Shown one piece after another: positions 35,878 through 43,823 of a stretch of 64,000 nucleotides of DNA. The position numbers were made by a program, and so were the translations under genes. Source of the DNA: DLAJ01 sp023663615 (GTDB taxonomy: Bacteria; Bacillota; Clostridia; Lachnospirales; Lachnospiraceae); contig JAMPHA010000001.1 in the NCBI GenBank assembly GCA_023663615.1, positions 1-64,000 on the forward strand, written 5' to 3'. The stretch's first letter is position 1. Each line of letters begins with the position of its first letter. The notes beneath the pieces are model-generated. The model saw only the letters and a list, made by a program, of their open reading frames with translations. It made no database searches and had not been told where the DNA came from.

Positions 35878-35990
35878 GGTGCGGCGCACAGGACCGCTCC
35901 TGTAACGGAGCTGTCCGTCCCGCCCGATATGCCCGCATCCGGGTGAGGCGCGGCACACGGGACTGCTCCTGTGAGGGCGCAGGAACACAC
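35858..35990. repeat. Tandem duplication around the DUF5050 stop codon
   Basis: About 60 bases around the stop (TAA at 35875) are repeated 69 bases further on, where the same place reads TGA (35944). The shared core is GGYGCGGCRCACRGGACYG followed by CTCCTGT. Both copies contain a small hairpin ACAGGA/TCCTGT. Confidence 0.65.
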
Positions 35991-35995
35991 AAAAT

Positions 35996-36832
35996 TTATG
36001 TGCGGTTCTGTGCGGACTCCTGCCGCAGCTGCGCAAGCATTTCGCGCACGGTCTTTCCCGTCAGCGGATGCCGGAAATACGGATTTAACTCCGCAAGCGG
36101 CGCAAGCACGAACTCCCGATTCGCCATATCCGCATGCGGCACGGTCAGCCGCTCGCTGTCTATGATCCAATCGTCATAAAAAAGAATATCCAGATCCAGC
36201 GTGCGCGCACCCCAATGCTCTTTTCTCACGCGCCCCGCCTCCGCCTCCAATTTATGCAGAAAATCGAGCAGTTCAAGCGGTGTGAGCAGCGTCTCCAGAA
36301 CAGCCGCGCCGTTTAAGAAATCCGGCTGATCCAGTACGCCGTAGGGCTTCGTCCGGATCAGAGAAGAACTTTTCACATTTCGTATTTCTTTTGCGGACGA
36401 TAATTTTTGCAGGGCATCCCGCAGATACCGTTCGGAATCCCCCAAATTCGAACCGAGTCCGAGAGATACCGTGTGCCAGCCGCGGCGGATCTTCACGGAG
36501 ACATTCGAAAACGGCAGCGCGATCGGCGCCTCCGGCTTGCAGATCTCAAGTTCAATCTCTTTGATGAGCGGAAACACGGTAAGCACCCGCTCCGCCACAT
36601 ATTCCGCCGCCCGCTCCAGCAGATGAAAGCATTGCTCTTTCATGGCGCGCGCCATTTCCTCGCAGACCAGACCATAATGCGTGGAATCGGCAAGTTCGTC
36701 CGTCCTCCCCGCCTTTCTCGTGTCCGTATAAAGCACGGCGTTTAAGTAAAAATGCTGTCCGTTCTTATTTTCTTCCGGAAATACGCCATGGTAGGCGTAT
36801 ACCTCCAACCCCTCTATGCGAATCTCATCCAT
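35996..36832 (-). CDS. folK: Dihydroneopterin aldolase-HPPK fusion (FolB-FolK)
   Basis: Protein of 278 residues from the ATG at 36832, preceded by AGGAG. Residues 1-118 are FolB (IRIEGLEVYAYHGVFPEENKNGQHFYLN). Residues about 120-278 are FolK (VSLGLGSNLGD, LDQPDFLNGAAVLET, LDLDILFYDD, PHADMANREFVLAPLAEL). Together they convert dihydroneopterin to 6-hydroxymethyl-dihydropterin diphosphate. This fusion is known in Firmicutes. It is the last gene of the folate operon. Confidence 0.93.
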   Translation of the reverse strand: MDEIRIEGLEVYAYHGVFPEENKNGQHFYLNAVLYTDTRKAGRTDELADSTHYGLVCEEMARAMKEQCFHLLERAAEYVAERVLTVFPLIKEIELEICKPEAPIALPFSNVSVKIRRGWHTVSLGLGSNLGDSERYLRDALQKLSSAKEIRNVKSSSLIRTKPYGVLDQPDFLNGAAVLETLLTPLELLDFLHKLEAEAGRVRKEHWGARTLDLDILFYDDWIIDSERLTVPHADMANREFVLAPLAELNPYFRHPLTGKTVREMLAQLRQESAQNRT

Positions 36833-36847
36833 GTCCCTTTTCTCCTG

Positions 36848-36957
36848 TGTCACACACTGTTTTGGATTGCCCCCGCCACACGCTGCTTCCGATTGCCCCG
36901 CCGCATGCTGTCCCTGCGTTGCTTCCGCCATGTGCCGTCTTCGACCGCCTCTTGTCA
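36848..36957. repeat. Degenerate tandem copies of the folP 3' end
   Basis: The folP end reads TCACACACTTTCCCGGATCG on the plus strand (stop codon at 36955-36957). Related copies precede it: TCACACACTGTTTTGGATTG at 36850, CTTCCGATTGCCCCGCCGC and GCTTCCGCCATGTGCCG. The first and last stop equivalents are 105 bases apart. Confidence 0.5.
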
Positions 36958-37764
36958 CACACTTTCCCGGATCGCTTCCGCCATGCGGATCGCGCGCACA
37001 TGCTCTTTGACGTCATGCACACGGACAAAAGCGTAGTGCTTCATGACCGCAAATACCGTTGTCACAAGCGTGCCCTCCAGCCGCTCTTCCACGGGCAGAT
37101 CGAGCGTCAGACCAACGACGGATTTTCTCGACGCGCCAAGCAGCAGCGGATAACCAAACGCATGTAATTTTCCCATGTCGTGGAGCACGCGCAGGTTTTG
37201 TTCATACGTTTTTCCAAAGCCGATCCCCGGATCGAGCAGGATCCGCTCCCGCGCGATTCCCGCCGCCTCCGCGATACGCACGCTTTCTCCCAACTCGGAA
37301 AGCAGCGTCTCCATCACGCCGCCTTCCATCGTTTCCCGGCGGTTATGCATCAGACAGCACGCGGCGCCGTTTTCCGCAATGATCGAAGCCATATCCGCAT
37401 CCTGCCTAAGCCCCCAGATGTCGTTGATCATATCCGCTCCCGCCTGGATGCCTGCCGCCGCGACCGCGCTCTTGTAGGTGTCCAGCGATACCGGTATATT
37501 AAATTCAGATTTAATTTCTGCAATAATCGGCGCAATACGGGCGATTTCTTCTTCTTCGCTGACCGCTTCATATCCGGGTCTTGTCGATTCGCCGCCCACA
37601 TCAATAACCGCCGCCCCCTCGGCGATCATCTGTTCCACATGCCGCAGCGCCGCATCCGTCCGATTCCATTTTCCGCCGTCTGAAAAAGAATCCGGCGTCA
37701 TGTTCAAAATCCCCATCACATAAGTATGCGCCGCCGTATCAAATTCCCGGTTTCCGATCTTCAT
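36955..37764 (-). CDS. folP: Dihydropteroate synthase
   Basis: Protein of 269 residues from the ATG at 37764 (GAGG upstream). It contains YVMGILNMTPDSFSDGG, AAVIDVGGESTRPG, the pABA/PRPP region DMINDIWGL and LLDPGIGFGKT, and ends GASRKSVVG plus VRVHDVKEHVRA. It condenses the pterin diphosphate with p-aminobenzoate and is the sulfonamide target. Confidence 0.96.
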   Translation of the reverse strand: MKIGNREFDTAAHTYVMGILNMTPDSFSDGGKWNRTDAALRHVEQMIAEGAAVIDVGGESTRPGYEAVSEEEEIARIAPIIAEIKSEFNIPVSLDTYKSAVAAAGIQAGADMINDIWGLRQDADMASIIAENGAACCLMHNRRETMEGGVMETLLSELGESVRIAEAAGIARERILLDPGIGFGKTYEQNLRVLHDMGKLHAFGYPLLLGASRKSVVGLTLDLPVEERLEGTLVTTVFAVMKHYAFVRVHDVKEHVRAIRMAEAIRESV

Positions 37765-37812
37765 GTTTGTATTTCCTCTTTTTTCCCGCATATTCGCTGT
37801 ATATGATGATTC

Positions 37813-37828
37813 AGGTGTCAAAAGCCCT
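37813..37828 (-). repeat. Dispersed intergenic motif, copy 3
   Basis: GGTGTCAAAAGCCCTG on the plus strand, identical to 23289-23304, placed in the 66-base gap between the HD gene and folP. Confidence 0.6.
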
Positions 37829-37830
37829 GT

Positions 37831-38313
37831 TTATACTGTAAGCCGCAGATTCTTTTTCTTCGCGCTCCAATCGCACTGTTCCTGCATAGGACACGAAAAA
37901 CAGGCGCGGCTTAACTTATCCGCACGGTATAAAAGTCCCCGCAGGTTTGCTTCTTTTGCAACAGACCCGTCTCTGTGGCTGCGCACCGCGTCAATGATAA
38001 CATGTGTTTCTTTATCATTAAATCCGCACTCCGAAAGCAGCGTTTCCGCCAATTTTGCGCTCGCCTGTTCATGCGGGGTCCCGTCTTCATACTCCCGGTA
38101 TCTTCCCATATCATGGACAAGCGCGGCGGCATAGACAAGCTCCTCCGGCACCAAAATTTCCTCTTTGAGCGCGATCAGCATCGCGATCCGCGCCACATCA
38201 AGAAAATGCGCCATGTCATGGTGACAATAGCGCCTTTCTCTCTCCGCTTCCTCATTTTTTCGGATTGCCTCCCGATAGACGGGATGCGACAAAATACGGT
38301 TGACTCTCTCCAT
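37831..38313 (-). CDS. HD-domain phosphohydrolase with C-terminal cysteine cluster
   Basis: Protein of 160 residues from the ATG at 38313 (AAAGGA upstream). HD metal-site residues are visible in CHHDMAHFLDVARIA and AALVHDMGRY. A late CFSCPMQEQC places three cysteines near the C-terminus, suggesting a metal or Fe-S site. It lies within the folate operon between folE and folP. A role in the missing dephosphorylation of dihydroneopterin triphosphate is possible but is inference only. Confidence 0.8.
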   Translation of the reverse strand: MERVNRILSHPVYREAIRKNEEAERERRYCHHDMAHFLDVARIAMLIALKEEILVPEELVYAAALVHDMGRYREYEDGTPHEQASAKLAETLLSECGFNDKETHVIIDAVRSHRDGSVAKEANLRGLLYRADKLSRACFSCPMQEQCDWSAKKKNLRLTV

Positions 38314-38348
38314 CGCGATCCTTTTCCCCATACGCGTTTTCCTGCACA

Positions 38349-38477
38349 CTCCGCCCGGCGCTTCCAAGAAAGCCGCCTCTTCCCTTTTACGCTCCGCCCG
38401 ACGCTTCCAAAAAAACCGCCGCTTCCCTTTTACGCTCTGCCCGGCGCTTCCAAAAAAACCGCCGCTTCCCTTTTACG
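38349..38477. repeat. Three tandem 43-bp repeats at the folE stop codon
   Basis: Units 38349-38391, 38392-38434 and 38435-38477; units 2 and 3 differ at two positions, unit 1 at a few more. Each contains CCCTTTTACG, which on the minus strand gives a TAA. The TAA of the third unit is the folE stop codon. Because 43 is not a multiple of three, the three TAA codons fall in all three frames. Confidence 0.85.
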
Positions 38478-39030
38478 ACCTGCCGAGCATTGCAAAAAAT
38501 GTGCATTCCAGCTCCGCCTGCTCTTGAAACGCGCCGCGCTTGGCGATCGTAACGGTCTTCGAGCCGGTCTTTTTGACGCCCCGCATCGTCATGCACATAT
38601 GCTCCGCTTCCAGCATCACCATCGCGCCCTTGCATTTCACATACGCCATCAGCGCATCGGCGATCTGCGCGGTCAGCCGCTCCTGTAATTGCAGGCGGTG
38701 CGCATACACCTCGACCGTGCGCGCCAGCTTGCTGAGCCCGACAACCTCGCCGTCCGGGATATATGCCACATGCGCCTTTCCGAAAAACGGCATCATGTGA
38801 TGCTCGCACATGGAATAAAAAACAATATCCTTTTCCAAGACGATCTCGGCGCTGTCCGTATGAAACGTCTTCGACAGCGGAAGCTCGGCGCTCTCTCCCC
38901 CGCCGCTTAAAATTTCTTCATACATCCGCGCGATCCGGTCGGGCGTCTCCCGTAAGCCTTCCCGCGCGGGATCTTCGCCAATCCCTTCCAGCAGCATGAC
39001 GACTGCTTTTTTGATTTTATCCTGATCCAT
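38473..39030 (-). CDS. folE: GTP cyclohydrolase I
   Basis: Protein of 185 residues with the zinc and catalytic motifs SMCEHHMMPFFGKAHVAYIP, VVGLSKLARTVEVYAHRLQLQE and AEHMCMTMRG. It converts GTP to dihydroneopterin triphosphate, the first step of folate synthesis. It is followed by the HD protein and the rest of the pathway. Confidence 0.96.
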   Translation of the reverse strand: MDQDKIKKAVVMLLEGIGEDPAREGLRETPDRIARMYEEILSGGGESAELPLSKTFHTDSAEIVLEKDIVFYSMCEHHMMPFFGKAHVAYIPDGEVVGLSKLARTVEVYAHRLQLQERLTAQIADALMAYVKCKGAMVMLEAEHMCMTMRGVKKTGSKTVTIAKRGAFQEQAELECTFFAMLGRS

Positions 39031-39099
39031 ACCGTCATCTCTCCCAAGTCTGTTCCTGCCCGCGCGGCGGCGCCTGCAACCAGCGATCGCACCCGCGTC

Positions 39100-40413
39100 C
39101 TATGCTTTTTTTGCACGATTTTGCTTTTCCCGTTCCCGAAGCACCTTTTCCAGCCTTCCAAGATAGGAAAGCGAACCAAACGCAACGATCACACCGTCCG
39201 GCGGCGTGAGCAGATACGCCATTTCCACCGCTTCCTCCAGACTGTCCGCCGCCGTCACATTCTCATTCACCTTTCGGACCGCCTGCGCAAGCTCATAGGC
39301 GGGCAGCGCACGCGGGTTGTCCGGCGGCGTTACCGCAATGAGCTGCTTCGCCATCGGCGCCATGCACGCGATCATTTTTTCATAATCCTTATCGCCCAAC
39401 ACACCCATTATAAATACTTTCGGTCTATTTGTAAAATAAAAAGACAAGGACTCTGCCAGTTTTCCGGCGGCGTCCGCATTGTGTGCGCCGTCCGCGATCA
39501 CATAGGGCTTTTTTCGCAGAACGGTCAGCCTGCCCCGCCACTGCGCCGAGAGCAGTCCCTTCCTGAGCGCGTCCCCACTGACCGCAATTCCCTGTTCGTT
39601 TAACACCCGCACCGTTTCCACCGCGAGAACCGCATTTTCGATCTGCCATGTGCCGCCGAGCGCGATCTTTAAGTTCCGATACCCGCCATAGTGAAAGCTC
39701 TGCGTATTCAGACCGTAACGCACGCCGGTCGCCTTTTTCTCGTCCGCTATGGACAGCGGCGCGTGTTTTTTTGCCGCCTCCTGTGCGATCACCTGCGCCG
39801 CTTCTTCTCTCTGCGCCACGCTGACGACCGGGCAGCCCTCTTTGATGATCCCCGCCTTCTGCGCCGCGATCCCGGCAAGCGTACCGCCCAAAAACTGCAT
39901 ATGATCCATGCTGATCGACGTAATCACGCTGACAAGCGGCTTTTCGATCAGGTTCGTCGCGTCAAGCGCTCCGCCCATACCGCACTCCACAACCGCCACG
40001 TCGCATTTCTTTTCTGCAAAAAAACAAAAAGCAAGCGCCGTCTCCACCTCAAACGCGGTCGGATGCGCATGTCCCTGCGCCGCCATCTGCTCCGCCGCCT
40101 CTGCGACGCGCGTAAGCAGCTTTGCCAAATCCGCCTTGGAAATCATTTTTTGATTGACCCGAAACCGCTCGCGGTAATCCATCACCGCAGGCGACGAATA
40201 GCTTCCCACGCGATAGCCTGCCGCCGCAAGCACCGAGGAAAGATAGGCGAGCGTCGAGCCTTTCCCGTTCGTCCCCGCAATATGGATGACCGGAACGCGC
40301 TCCTGCGGATCGCCCAGCCGTCCGCACAATTCCCTGATACTCTCCAATCCCGGCACGATCCCCTTATGGCGCGCCAATTCTTCTATATATGCCATTGCCT
40401 GCCGCTCATTCAT
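39100..40413 (-). CDS. folC: Folylpolyglutamate/dihydrofolate synthase
   Basis: Protein of 437 residues from the ATG at 40413 (GAGGG upstream). Mur-ligase-type ATP site HIAGTNGKGST, then DHMQFLGGTL, the second motif VIADGAHNADAAGKLAESL and VFIMGVLGDKDYEKM. It adds glutamate to dihydropteroate and folates. First gene of the folate operon, with a promoter inside the preceding hairpin. Confidence 0.94.
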   Translation of the reverse strand: MNERQAMAYIEELARHKGIVPGLESIRELCGRLGDPQERVPVIHIAGTNGKGSTLAYLSSVLAAAGYRVGSYSSPAVMDYRERFRVNQKMISKADLAKLLTRVAEAAEQMAAQGHAHPTAFEVETALAFCFFAEKKCDVAVVECGMGGALDATNLIEKPLVSVITSISMDHMQFLGGTLAGIAAQKAGIIKEGCPVVSVAQREEAAQVIAQEAAKKHAPLSIADEKKATGVRYGLNTQSFHYGGYRNLKIALGGTWQIENAVLAVETVRVLNEQGIAVSGDALRKGLLSAQWRGRLTVLRKKPYVIADGAHNADAAGKLAESLSFYFTNRPKVFIMGVLGDKDYEKMIACMAPMAKQLIAVTPPDNPRALPAYELAQAVRKVNENVTAADSLEEAVEMAYLLTPPDGVIVAFGSLSYLGRLEKVLREREKQNRAKKA

Positions 40414-40499
40414 GCCTGTTACCCTCGTCTTCATCCTGCCTTCATCCTGCCGCGAAGCGGTTCTAAGCCTGTGTATCCTGCCGCTTTGCGGTCATCCGT

Positions 40500-40590
40500 C
40501 TGCTTTTTGCGCAATGGAGTGCACACAGAGTTCTTTTGTGCAATCTGCTAACACCAATTTGATTGCAGGGCTTTTGACACACGAATCTCA
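40500..40590 (+). repeat. Dispersed intergenic element, copy 4 (long form)
   Basis: TTCTTTTGTGCAATCTGCT, 16 bases, then GCAGGGCTTTTGACACAC and GAATC, matching the element at 28048-28135 read on the other strand. The 254-base region 40435-40688 holds this element, a hairpin and a promoter, but no gene. Confidence 0.6.
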
Positions 40591-40593
40591 CAC

Positions 40594-40655
40594 AAAAAAA
40601 CACGAGCGCCCTGCCATAAAGCCAAAGTCATTATAGCATGATTGCCCGTGTTTGT
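40594..40655 (-). promoter_or_regulatory. folC promoter nested in the loop of a terminator-like hairpin
   Basis: On the minus strand AAACACGGGC and GCTCGTGTTTTTTT pair across a loop of about 40 bases, which can end the DUF305 transcript. The loop carries TGCTATAAT (TATAAT at 40630-40635), an extended -10 that would drive folC. Confidence 0.5.
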
Positions 40656-40688
40656 ATTGTTCTTTTTTATGATCTTGCGTTTTTCCGC

Positions 40689-41258
40689 CTAGCGCTCACA
40701 TTCGCGCAAAAGCCGCTCCATCTTCCGGATCCCTTCCTCCTGCTCCTTGATGATCGCCTGCAGGATCGGTACGAGCGCCTCGCAAATATCGTATTTTAAG
40801 GTTGTCTGCGCCATCCTGACCGCGCCCTCATGATGCGGAATCATCTCACGCATAAAATCCATATTGATGTTGTTCCCTGCCCTTGCATTTTTCATCTCGT
40901 CAAACATCGTCTGCAAAATGCAGTCCATCTGGTCCTGATAACGGCATACCGCGTCAGAACAGTTCGTTTTTCTGCTGCAGCCGCGTAAAATGCGCTCCAT
41001 CTGCGCGATGCTCTGCTCCTGCGTGCAGATAATGTTCTGTGCGATCTGCACAAGCGGCGTAAAGCATGAGTTTGCCAGAAGATTTTCGGACATTTCGATC
41101 GCCGCGCGGTGATGCGGGATCATCTGTACAATAAAGTTCGCGGAAATGCTGTCTCCAAGTCTTGCCTGCGTCATTCCCTCGATCATTCGTTCCAAAATGC
41201 GCCGGTAGTTTCGCAAATACGCTTCGGTATCCGGATTCAGTCGGTTCCTCTGGGACAT
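40689..41258 (-). CDS. DUF305 protein with two tandem repeats
   Basis: Protein of 189 residues made of two helical DUF305 units: NFIVQMIPHHRAAIEMSENLL and DFMREMIPHHEGAVRMAQTTL. The MIPHH..A..M motif suggests a metal-binding, ferritin-like four-helix bundle. A central CSRKTNCSDAVC adds three cysteines. No signal peptide is seen, although many relatives are exported. Function is unknown; copper or iron handling is often proposed. Confidence 0.82.
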   Translation of the reverse strand: MSQRNRLNPDTEAYLRNYRRILERMIEGMTQARLGDSISANFIVQMIPHHRAAIEMSENLLANSCFTPLVQIAQNIICTQEQSIAQMERILRGCSRKTNCSDAVCRYQDQMDCILQTMFDEMKNARAGNNINMDFMREMIPHHEGAVRMAQTTLKYDICEALVPILQAIIKEQEEGIRKMERLLRECER

Positions 41259-41351
41259 AAACAGTCTCCATGTTTGTTTTTACGATATGATATGCGAAAA
41301 AACGACAAATGTTGCATCCTTTTACCGGCGCGCCGTACAAATCCGCCGCTT

Positions 41352-41464
41352 GCGCTCCGCCGATGATTCTACTCTGTCCAAGCCGCCTGTGCCTTCTTGC
41401 TACGCCATTCCAGACACCGCCGTTCGCGCTCCGCCGATGATTCTACTCTGTCCAAGCCGCCTGT
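41352..41464. repeat. Tandem duplication of the TIM-barrel gene's 3' end
   Basis: An identical 39-bp block (GCGCTCCGCCGATGATTCTA and onward to CCGCCTGT) occurs at 41352-41390 and 41426-41464, 74 bases apart. The second copy spans the stop codon of the sugar isomerase-like gene (41443-41445). Similarity continues past the identical block (GCCATTCCA). Confidence 0.8.
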
Positions 41465-42237
41465 TTTTTCAGCCATTCCACCGACTCCCGAAGCGCCTCC
41501 ACCGTTTTGGTCTCCAGCACGCACCGGCAATGACGGCTCTCTGCGATCCGCAGCCTTTGCGGCAGGTCGATCTCTCCCGCGCCGAGCGCCAAATGATTCT
41601 TTTCCCCCGCCGCGTCATGGATATGAAAATGGAGCAATTTCTCCGCATGCTCCATTAAAATGGCTTCGTCCGCGTCCCGTGCGCTGTGAGAATGCCCGAC
41701 GTCCCATGTCAGCCCGAACACCGGGCTCTCCAGCAGCCAGCAGAGCGCCTGCTTTTCGTATTCCCGAAATCCGTCGGTATTCTCGATGCAGACACGGACG
41801 TCCGCATCTCCGATCTTTGCCTCACATAATTCGCGGAACCGCTTCCACGCATCCTCATATTCCTGCCGATAAACGGAAAACAATTCTACCTTTCGGTCCG
41901 GCAGGGTGAAATGGACGCCGTGATTCATATGCATGTTCACGATTGGCGCGCCGATCGCCTTCGCCGCCGCGATCGTCCGTTCCACCGTATGCAGGTAAGC
42001 CTCCGCAACCTCCCGGTTAAAATCGCAGACATTCAGGTTTTCATCGAGATGAATCGTATATCCGACCTGATACCGCTCCTTGAATGTCAGAAATTTTTCG
42101 GTGTCTTCCATCCTGTCCGCCTGATAATCCGGCAGGTTCATATTGAGTTCCACGAAGTCTAAGCCAAGCTCCCGGCACAATCGCATCGTGTCCTCTAATT
42201 GTCTGATCTCGATCAGCGTCGGCATACCAAACTGCAT
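41443..42237 (-). CDS. Xylose isomerase-like TIM-barrel protein
   Basis: Protein of 264 residues from the ATG at 42237 (AAGGAA upstream). AP endonuclease-2/sugar isomerase-like barrel with FVELNMNLPDYQ, IGAPIVNMHMNHGVHF, VRVCIENTDGF, GLTWDVGHSHSA and LLHFHIHDAAGEKNHLALGAGEIDL. Metal-binding Glu, Asp and His residues are in place. The exact substrate (sugar or sugar phosphate) cannot be told. It lies 31 bases after two Hsp20 genes and may share their heat-shock transcript. Confidence 0.82.
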   Translation of the reverse strand: MQFGMPTLIEIRQLEDTMRLCRELGLDFVELNMNLPDYQADRMEDTEKFLTFKERYQVGYTIHLDENLNVCDFNREVAEAYLHTVERTIAAAKAIGAPIVNMHMNHGVHFTLPDRKVELFSVYRQEYEDAWKRFRELCEAKIGDADVRVCIENTDGFREYEKQALCWLLESPVFGLTWDVGHSHSARDADEAILMEHAEKLLHFHIHDAAGEKNHLALGAGEIDLPQRLRIAESRHCRCVLETKTVEALRESVEWLKKQAAWTE

Positions 42238-42268
42238 CTGCGTTCCTTCCTTTGCACCGTGTACTTCC

Positions 42269-42739
42269 TTACTCAATCGCAATATACTTATTTTCCTCTA
42301 CCACCTGCTGCGGTTTCTGCTTCGGGAGCACAAGCCGCAGTACGCCGTTCTGGAACTGCGCCTTCATGCCGTCCTGCTCCACGCCCTCACCGACGTAAAA
42401 CGACCTGCGCATGGAATCCGTATACCGCTCTCTGCGCAGATAGCGGACGTTTTCTTCCTCCGCCGCCTTATGCGCGGTAATCGTCAGACAGTCGTTTTCC
42501 ACCACTGCCTGAATCTCCTCTTTCTTGAAGCCCGGCAGATCGACAGTCAGAATATACTGCTCCTCCATCTCCTTAATGTCGGTCCGCATCAGTTGATCCG
42601 CCTGCGCGCCGCGCGCAGGCTTCGGGTTCTTATTTTCCGGCTTCACATTCGCATAAAACGCACGGTCATTAAAGTCATCAAAAAAATCATCAAAGAAATC
42701 ATCAATCAGATTCTCACCAAATAATGACGGCATCCACAT
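42269..42739 (-). CDS. Small heat shock protein Hsp20 (second copy)
   Basis: Protein of 156 residues. The N-terminus is acidic and Phe-rich (IDDFFDDFFDDFNDRAF). The alpha-crystallin domain contains YILTVDLPGFKKEEIQAVVENDCLTITAHK and ends GVLRLVLPKQKPQ. It forms oligomers that hold unfolded proteins. GGGGG precedes the ATG. Co-transcribed with the upstream paralogue, 14 bases away. Confidence 0.93.
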   Translation of the reverse strand: MWMPSLFGENLIDDFFDDFFDDFNDRAFYANVKPENKNPKPARGAQADQLMRTDIKEMEEQYILTVDLPGFKKEEIQAVVENDCLTITAHKAAEEENVRYLRRERYTDSMRRSFYVGEGVEQDGMKAQFQNGVLRLVLPKQKPQQVVEENKYIAIE

Positions 42740-42753
42740 CGTTTTTTCCCCCT

Positions 42754-43167
42754 TTATCCTTCTATCTCAATATAACGCTTCTGTTCTTCTTTTACCTGCG
42801 GCTCCTTTTTCGGGATCGTCAGCTTTAAGGTTCCATCCTCAAACTTTGCCTTGATGTCATCCTGCGTCACATCCTCACCGACATAAAAGCTCCTGCTGCA
42901 TGTGCCGCTGAAACGCTCCCTGCGGATATATTTTCCTTCCGCGTCCTTCTCGTCGCTGCTTGTATTCGTCGTCGCGGTAACGGTAAGATAACCGTCCTTC
43001 ACTTCTCCCTTGACATCCTCTTTGGCAAATCCCGGCAGATTCATAACCACCTCGTAGCCATGCTCCGTTTCTCTGACATCCGTACTCATCATTTCGCGTC
43101 CGCCCCCTAACGAGCTTCCAAAAACGCGGTCTAATCCATTTGTTCCAAATACACTTGGCATCAACAT
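42754..43167 (-). CDS. Small heat shock protein Hsp20 (first copy)
   Basis: Protein of 137 residues with an alpha-crystallin domain: YEVVMNLPGFAKEDVKGEVKDGYLTVTATT and GTLKLTIPKKEPQ. It is shorter than its neighbour because it lacks the acidic Phe-rich tail. GGAGG precedes the ATG. A CIRCE element 115 bases upstream puts it under HrcA. Confidence 0.94.
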   Translation of the reverse strand: MLMPSVFGTNGLDRVFGSSLGGGREMMSTDVRETEHGYEVVMNLPGFAKEDVKGEVKDGYLTVTATTNTSSDEKDAEGKYIRRERFSGTCSRSFYVGEDVTQDDIKAKFEDGTLKLTIPKKEPQVKEEQKRYIEIEG

Positions 43168-43265
43168 AAGTCATTCCTCCATTCTACGATGCTTTTTCTT
43201 TTATCATTACCATATCCGGCGGACATGATACCTGTGAAGCGCATTCCGCTTCTGAAGATACCTAT

Positions 43266-43294
43266 GTTTTACCACCGATTGTTAGCGCTGTCAA
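43266..43294 (-). promoter_or_regulatory. Promoter of the hsp20 operon
   Basis: On the minus strand TTGACA (43289-43294), 17 bases, TAAAAC (43266-43271). The -35 lies inside the CIRCE element. Confidence 0.55.
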
Positions 43295-43308
43295 GAGGTG
43301 AGTGCTAA
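43282..43308. promoter_or_regulatory. CIRCE-like operator of the hsp20 operon
   Basis: TTAGCGCTG, nine bases, GAGTGCTAA: a CIRCE with two changes in one arm. It overlaps the stop codon of the VanZ gene (43305-43307). Confidence 0.8.
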
Positions 43309-43823
43309 TGTTTTTGTAAACGATTTCTAAAAAATCTATAAGCTTTTTTTACAAGAAAAAAGATTCCCGTTGAACATGCGATTCCCAACGAGTTCAAAAG
43401 GATGTCGTTTATGTCAAACGCCCTGCCAAATACGGGCTGTAACATCTCTATGACCACTACGCAGACAAGACCGTCATGAATTGCTTTTCTCCATGTCACA
43501 CCGCGATGAGACATAGGATATAGAATGCCGAACGGAAGAAACATCAAGACATTTCCAATTACCTCACGATTGATATGTCTGTAAAAATCGGGAATCAGGC
43601 GGAACCCGCCTCCGAAAAAACGGATCCTTCTGCCGCTGTCCATATGGTAAAGCAGTCGATACCAGACAATGCCCGCCACATCAAGAAAAAGAGTAAGGCA
43701 GACAAGACCTGCCAAATAGCAGACAAAAATGCAGCTCCATATTTTTTGCGAGCGTGCTGTCTCTTTGTCTTTTCCGTACTGCACGCCATACCAGCCGACA
43801 GTTACGCCAATCGCGATTGGCAA
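43305..43823 (-). CDS. VanZ-family membrane protein
   Basis: Protein of at least 172 residues with four or five transmembrane segments and the VanZ pattern NREVIGNVLMFLPFGILYP ... ILLNSLGIACSTGIFF. The open frame extends upstream with plausible sequence (FFFFDTYAGYFLQVLPIAI) but only a TTG at 43823 is available as a start, and a nine-T run lies upstream. The N-terminus may be truncated or start at a non-ATG codon. VanZ relatives are linked to glycopeptide tolerance; here the role is unknown. Confidence 0.7.
   Translation of the reverse strand: MPIAIGVTVGWYGVQYGKDKETARSQKIWSCIFVCYLAGLVCLTLFLDVAGIVWYRLLYHMDSGRRIRFFGGGFRLIPDFYRHINREVIGNVLMFLPFGILYPMSHRGVTWRKAIHDGLVCVVVIEMLQPVFGRAFDINDILLNSLGIACSTGIFFLVKKAYRFFRNRLQKH

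Noticed and set aside
38349..38477. CRISPR or coding repeat
   Set aside because: No spacers, and 43 bp is not a codon multiple; it begins inside the folE stop region.
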